A stretch of DNA of 64,000 bases from Paraburkholderia acidipaludis NBRC 101816 (GTDB lineage Bacteria > Pseudomonadota > Gammaproteobacteria > Burkholderiales > Burkholderiaceae). This document shows positions 60,980 through 64,000 of this stretch, piece by piece. The notes beneath the pieces were generated by a model. That model had not been told where the DNA came from, did not search any database, and was given only the letters and a program-made list of their open reading frames with translations. Both the position numbers and the translations under genes were made by a program. The stretch is taken from positions 41,541 through 105,540 of the forward strand of contig NZ_BAXZ01000008.1 of assembly GCF_000684975.1 (NCBI RefSeq), given 5' to 3'. How positions within the stretch are numbered: the stretch's first letter is position 1; each line of letters begins with the position of its first letter.

Positions 60980-62040
60980 ACGCGGCGCGCCCGGACGAGG
61001 CACAATCGACGACGGCAACAATGGCGACCAACTTTGAATCGAACGAGGAACGCTTGAGCCCCTCGAATTTTCCCGCACCGCGCGCGCCTTCGGGCGCCTC
61101 GGACACGCCGCGCTCGTTTGCGTGGCGCACGGTACTGCGCGAGCACAGCGTTTATGTCGCGCTGGCCGTGCTCGTGGCATTCAACCTGGCGGTCACGCCA
61201 GGATTCTCGAATCCGTTTGCCGCGCGCAGCCTGCTGTTCGAGGCGGCGCCCATCGTGCTGATCGCACTCGGCCAGAATCTGGCGATCGCGACGCGCGGCA
61301 TCGACCTCTCGGTCGGGTCCGTGATGGCGCTTTCCAGCGCGGCGATTGCGGTGTTCCTGCCCTACGGCGTGGGCACGGCGATGATCGCGGCGGTGGGCAT
61401 GGGGGCATTGGCCGGGCTCTGCAACGGGATGCTCGTCGCGCTGCTCGCCATCGATCCGCTCATTTCCGGTCTCGCGCTGCTCGTCGCCGCGCGCGGCCTC
61501 GCGCAAGCCCTGCTGGGCGGCTCGCGCGTGAATCTGCCCGACGCCGACGCGTTCGACCTGCTCGGCGCCGGCGCGCTCGGTCCGATTCCCATCGTCATGC
61601 TCATTGCGCTCGTCTTTGCCGCGATCGTGGCGTTCGTGGTGCGCCGCACGACTTTCGGGCGCTACACGATACTCGTGGGCGCGAGCCGTAGCGCCGCCTT
61701 CCTCGCCGGCATTCCGGTGCGACGCACGCTCTTTCTCGTGTACGCGGCGAGCGGGACGCTTGCGGGCCTCGCGGGCCTCTTCGCGTCGGCGCGGCTCGGT
61801 GCGGCCGATCCCAACTATGTCGGCGTGAACTTCGAACTCGACGCCATCGCTGCCTCGGTGATCGGCGGCACACCGCTTTCCGGCGGGCGCATCTCGATCG
61901 TCGGCGCCGTGTTCGGCGTGCTGCTGCTGCAGGTGCTCGACGCGAGCTTCATCATGAACAACATCAGCTTCACATACGCGCAGATTCTGAAGGCGGTGTT
62001 CATCGTGGTGGCGCTGTACCTGCAACGCTCGGGAGCCTGA
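60976..62040 (+). CDS. Sugar ABC transporter permease (YtfT-like)
   Basis: A 354-residue permease. The first ~50 residues are a hydrophilic tail, then about ten helices beginning VYVALAVLVAFNLAVTPGF. The family marks LIALGQNLAIATRGIDLSVGSVMALSSA and AIAASVIGGTPLSGGRISIVGAVFGVLLLQVL are present. It overlaps the ATPase by 4 bp and is followed after 4 bp by a second permease, so the two should form a heterodimer. Confidence 0.93.
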   Translation: MNAARPDEAQSTTATMATNFESNEERLSPSNFPAPRAPSGASDTPRSFAWRTVLREHSVYVALAVLVAFNLAVTPGFSNPFAARSLLFEAAPIVLIALGQNLAIATRGIDLSVGSVMALSSAAIAVFLPYGVGTAMIAAVGMGALAGLCNGMLVALLAIDPLISGLALLVAARGLAQALLGGSRVNLPDADAFDLLGAGALGPIPIVMLIALVFAAIVAFVVRRTTFGRYTILVGASRSAAFLAGIPVRRTLFLVYAASGTLAGLAGLFASARLGAADPNYVGVNFELDAIAASVIGGTPLSGGRISIVGAVFGVLLLQVLDASFIMNNISFTYAQILKAVFIVVALYLQRSGA

Positions 62041-62044
62041 GGCC

Positions 62045-63088
62045 ATGCCCCGCGCCAATACCGCCGCAACGCCCGCCGACACGCACGGCTCTCGCCGCGC
62101 CCAGCTCATTGCGCTCGTGCAGTCGCGCGGTGCGATCGGGATGCTCGTCGTGGTCGCGCTGATTGCGGGCATGGTGTTTCCGGACTTCCTGAGACCCGCC
62201 AATCTCGCCGATATCGTTTCGAACAGCGCTTTCCTCGGTCTGGTCGCTGTCGGCCAAAGTATCGTGATCATTCTGGGCGGATTCGATCTCTCGGTCGGCT
62301 CGATGGTTGGGCTCGGCACCGTGCTGGCCGCCTATGCCGCGCCGTATGGCTGGGGCGCGGCCATGCTCGCGCCCGTGGCGGCGGGCTTCGTGGTGGGGCT
62401 CGTGAACGGCGTGCTGATCGCGCGGGCGCGCATGGCGCCGTTCATCGTCACGCTGGCGGCGCTGCTTGGGCTCAAGGGCTTCGCGCTCGTGCTCGCCAGT
62501 CAGGATCTGCTGATCGCGAATCCGGGGTTCTTCACGCACATCGCCAATGGGGCGATCTTCGGCGTGAACAATCTGATCTGGGTGATCGTGGTGATCTATG
62601 CCCTCGGCGGGTTGCTCCTCAATCACACGCGCTTTGGCGCGGCGATCTTCGCGATTGGCGGCAACGAAGAGGCGGCGCGCATGCTCGGCGTGCGCGTTGA
62701 GCGCGTGAAGATCCTGGCCTATGGATTGAGCGGCGCGCTTGCGGGACTATCGGGCGCGCTGCTGGCGTCTCATCTGGACTCGGGGCTTTCGGGCGCGGGC
62801 ACGGGCTATGAGTTGCAGTCGATTGCGGCGGCGGTGATAGGTGGCGTGCTGCTGACGGGCGGCGTTGGGACCATGGCCGGGCCGCTCGCCGGCGTGTTGC
62901 TGCTCGGCGTGATCGACAACGTCATCAATCAGGTCGGCACGCTGAGCCCGTATTATCAGAACCTCGCGAGCGGTGCGTTCCTGCTCGCGGCGGTGATCGT
63001 GCAGACGGTGTTGACCGGGCGCCGTCACGGCGCGGTGCGCGCAAGCGGTTCAGGTGGCCGCGCCGCGCGTCGGTCGGCGAGTTCCTGA
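62045..63088 (+). CDS. Sugar ABC transporter permease (YjfF-like)
   Basis: A 347-residue permease with the RbsC-family pattern (LGLVAVGQSIVIILGGFDLSVGSMVGLGTVLAAYA, FAIGGNEEAARMLGVRVERVKILAYGLSGALAG, GGVLLTGGVGTMAGPLAGVLLLGVIDNVINQVG). It is the last visible gene of the importer operon; no sugar-catabolic enzyme follows on this strand before the window ends. An Arg/Ser-rich C-terminal tail of ~20 residues is cytoplasmic. Confidence 0.93.
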   Translation: MPRANTAATPADTHGSRRAQLIALVQSRGAIGMLVVVALIAGMVFPDFLRPANLADIVSNSAFLGLVAVGQSIVIILGGFDLSVGSMVGLGTVLAAYAAPYGWGAAMLAPVAAGFVVGLVNGVLIARARMAPFIVTLAALLGLKGFALVLASQDLLIANPGFFTHIANGAIFGVNNLIWVIVVIYALGGLLLNHTRFGAAIFAIGGNEEAARMLGVRVERVKILAYGLSGALAGLSGALLASHLDSGLSGAGTGYELQSIAAAVIGGVLLTGGVGTMAGPLAGVLLLGVIDNVINQVGTLSPYYQNLASGAFLLAAVIVQTVLTGRRHGAVRASGSGGRAARRSASS

Positions 63089-63134
63089 CTGCTGGGGCTT
63101 CGCGTCCGCCTTCTTCTTTTGCTGCGTTACTTTC

Positions 63135-63584
63135 CTACTCCTGAGAGACAGACAGCCTGACGCGCGTCGGGCCTTCCGTCTGCGCCGTGATTTCGGTCCG
63201 GCTGCCGCGAGCGCCGATATAGAAGTGCTGGCGGCTTGGCGAGTTCAGGTCATGCGTCGCGTCGGGCAGGCACGCGGCGATGTCGGCGCCAACCCCCTCG
63301 AGCGGGTTGCCGCCGCTGTCGACGCCGGCATCGCGGGTGCTCCATTCACATTGATACGTGCCGCGAGTTGTCGAGCAGCGCGCGTCGTCGCCATACGGCT
63401 GCGCGACGGAGCGGCCATCGTTCGGGTCGAGCGATGCGAAGTGTTGCGGCGCCGCGGCGACGATGCGCTTGAGTGCGGCGCAAGGACTCGCGCTGTCGTC
63501 CGCGTGCGCGACGGACTGAGCGCACAGGGCGGCGGCGAGATAGAGCGAGGCGCCGACGGAAATCTTCAGGGTCATCGAATGCAT
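63135..63584 (-). CDS. Small secreted protein, unknown family (149 aa)
   Basis: ATG 63584 (MHSMTLKISVGASLYLAAALC) gives a signal peptide cleaved near AHA; a second ATG at 63575 is also possible. The mature ~120 residues hold four Cys (SASPCAAL, DARCST, TYQCEW, AACLPDA) that could form two disulfides, and a C-terminal beta-rich end (FYIGARGSRTEITAQ). The long open frame upstream to 63968 lies over another gene and is rejected. No family is recognised. Confidence 0.65.
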   Translation of the reverse strand: MHSMTLKISVGASLYLAAALCAQSVAHADDSASPCAALKRIVAAAPQHFASLDPNDGRSVAQPYGDDARCSTTRGTYQCEWSTRDAGVDSGGNPLEGVGADIAACLPDATHDLNSPSRQHFYIGARGSRTEITAQTEGPTRVRLSVSQE

Positions 63585-63703
63585 GGTATGCCGCTGCGTT
63601 GACGCAGCACCTCTCGGCAAATGCGATGCTCCGGAAGGCGCAAGCGTCGTGCCGGGAACGGCCGTTGCATGGCATCTCCTATAGGTAGCTAAAGGAGAAC
63701 GAC

Positions 63704-63952
63704 ATGAGACGCCGAACGATACAGGCGGAGGCCATGGCCGTCGCTGCGTTGCTGACTGGACTAACCTTTGCGCTGACCGGCTACGCCGCGACCGAGGAGG
63801 AGCAGGACCAGGCGTGTCGCGGCGACGCATTTCACTTCTGCGCCAGCGAAATACCCAACAAGGAAAAGATCGAGGCGTGCATGAAGCAGCACTACAACGA
63901 GTTGTCACCGCCATGCAAGGCGATGTTCGGGAAGAAGCCCAGGAAGCAGTAA
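63704..63952 (+). CDS. Small secreted cysteine-rich protein (GLG1-repeat-like)
   Basis: An 82-residue protein with an excellent AAAGGAGAA ribosome site before ATG 63704. A signal-type hydrophobic segment (VAALLTGLTFALTGYAA) is followed by about 50 residues with four Cys spaced as C-x7-C-x13-C-x10-C (ACRGDAFHFC, KIEACMKQH, LSPPCKAMF). This pattern resembles the cysteine-rich GLG1 repeat also found in small bacterial periplasmic proteins. It ends in a basic tail. Function unknown. Confidence 0.75.
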   Translation: MRRRTIQAEAMAVAALLTGLTFALTGYAATEEEQDQACRGDAFHFCASEIPNKEKIEACMKQHYNELSPPCKAMFGKKPRKQ

Positions 63953-64000
63953 CCGACCGAGGGTCCACGCTCTCTTTTCGCAGGCCCTCAAAGTATTTGC

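Noticed and set aside
1..64000. tRNA, rRNA, insertion sequences, integrases and prophage genes
   Set aside because: I looked for cloverleaf-type tRNA segments, transposase motifs and terminal inverted repeats and saw none I could support. A dedicated tRNA and IS search would be needed to exclude them fully.

Overview
The window is GC-rich, densely coded DNA that looks like Burkholderiales, most likely Paraburkholderia, Caballeronia or Burkholderia. The evidence is the Burkholderia-type families (two DUF4148 proteins, a DUF3331 protein, paired Gram-negative porins, a bcsD/bcsP-type cellulose operon) and the mosaic of LysR, AraC, LacI and DeoR regulators with sugar ABC systems. At its centre (about 32.2-38.0 kb) lies a plasmid-type replication and partition locus. 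It has a Rep_3/RepB-family initiator, a 1.2-kb array of about twenty 17-bp iterons, parA, parB, and five identical 14-bp palindromes that are probable centromere sites. The window is therefore probably the origin region of a secondary chromosome (chromid) or megaplasmid. The threonine deaminase gene ilvA sits next to it.

Layout. 0-11 kb: metabolic and envelope genes (aldo/keto reductase tail, MHYT-GGDEF-EAL c-di-GMP protein, alpha/beta hydrolase, acyl-CoA dehydrogenase, two tiny membrane proteins, M23 peptidase, VOC protein, small lipoprotein, DUF4148 protein, divergent AraC regulator and NmrA-like protein). 11.2-21.7 kb: a deoR-type regulator facing an eight-gene minus-strand operon (deoC, tandem-domain aldehyde dehydrogenase, RbsD/FucU mutarotase, PfkB sugar kinase, and an ABC importer with two permeases). 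This fits import of deoxyribose or a related pentose, phosphorylation, aldol cleavage to glyceraldehyde-3-phosphate plus acetaldehyde, and oxidation of the aldehyde. 22.4-25.1 kb: two porins. 25.4-32.2 kb: a regulatory island with a LysR protein, a response regulator lacking its phospho-acceptor Asp, a canonical response regulator, two OmpR-like proteins with degenerate receivers, one intact histidine kinase and a shrunken histidine-kinase pseudogene.

32.2-38.0 kb: origin, rep, centromere, parA and parB. 38.3-40.1 kb: ilvA preceded by a classical transcription attenuator with an isoleucine-rich leader peptide. 40.2-41.9 kb: a DOPA-dioxygenase-like protein and a CAP-domain lipoprotein. 42.2-55.2 kb: a cellulose operon, bcsD-bcsP-bcsQ-bcsA-bcsB-bcsZ-bcsC, with overlapping genes, a REP-like repeat forming the 5' end of bcsZ, and a very long Tyr/Pro/Gln-rich linker in BcsC. 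55.2-63.1 kb: a DUF3331 protein, then an aldose epimerase divergent from a LacI regulator and a YtfQRT-YjfF-like sugar ABC importer. 63.1-64 kb: two small secreted proteins.

The observations most worth following are the iteron and centromere architecture, the duplicated and decaying two-component cluster with pseudo-receivers, and the ilvA attenuator. All assignments come from reading sequence motifs; no database search was run.
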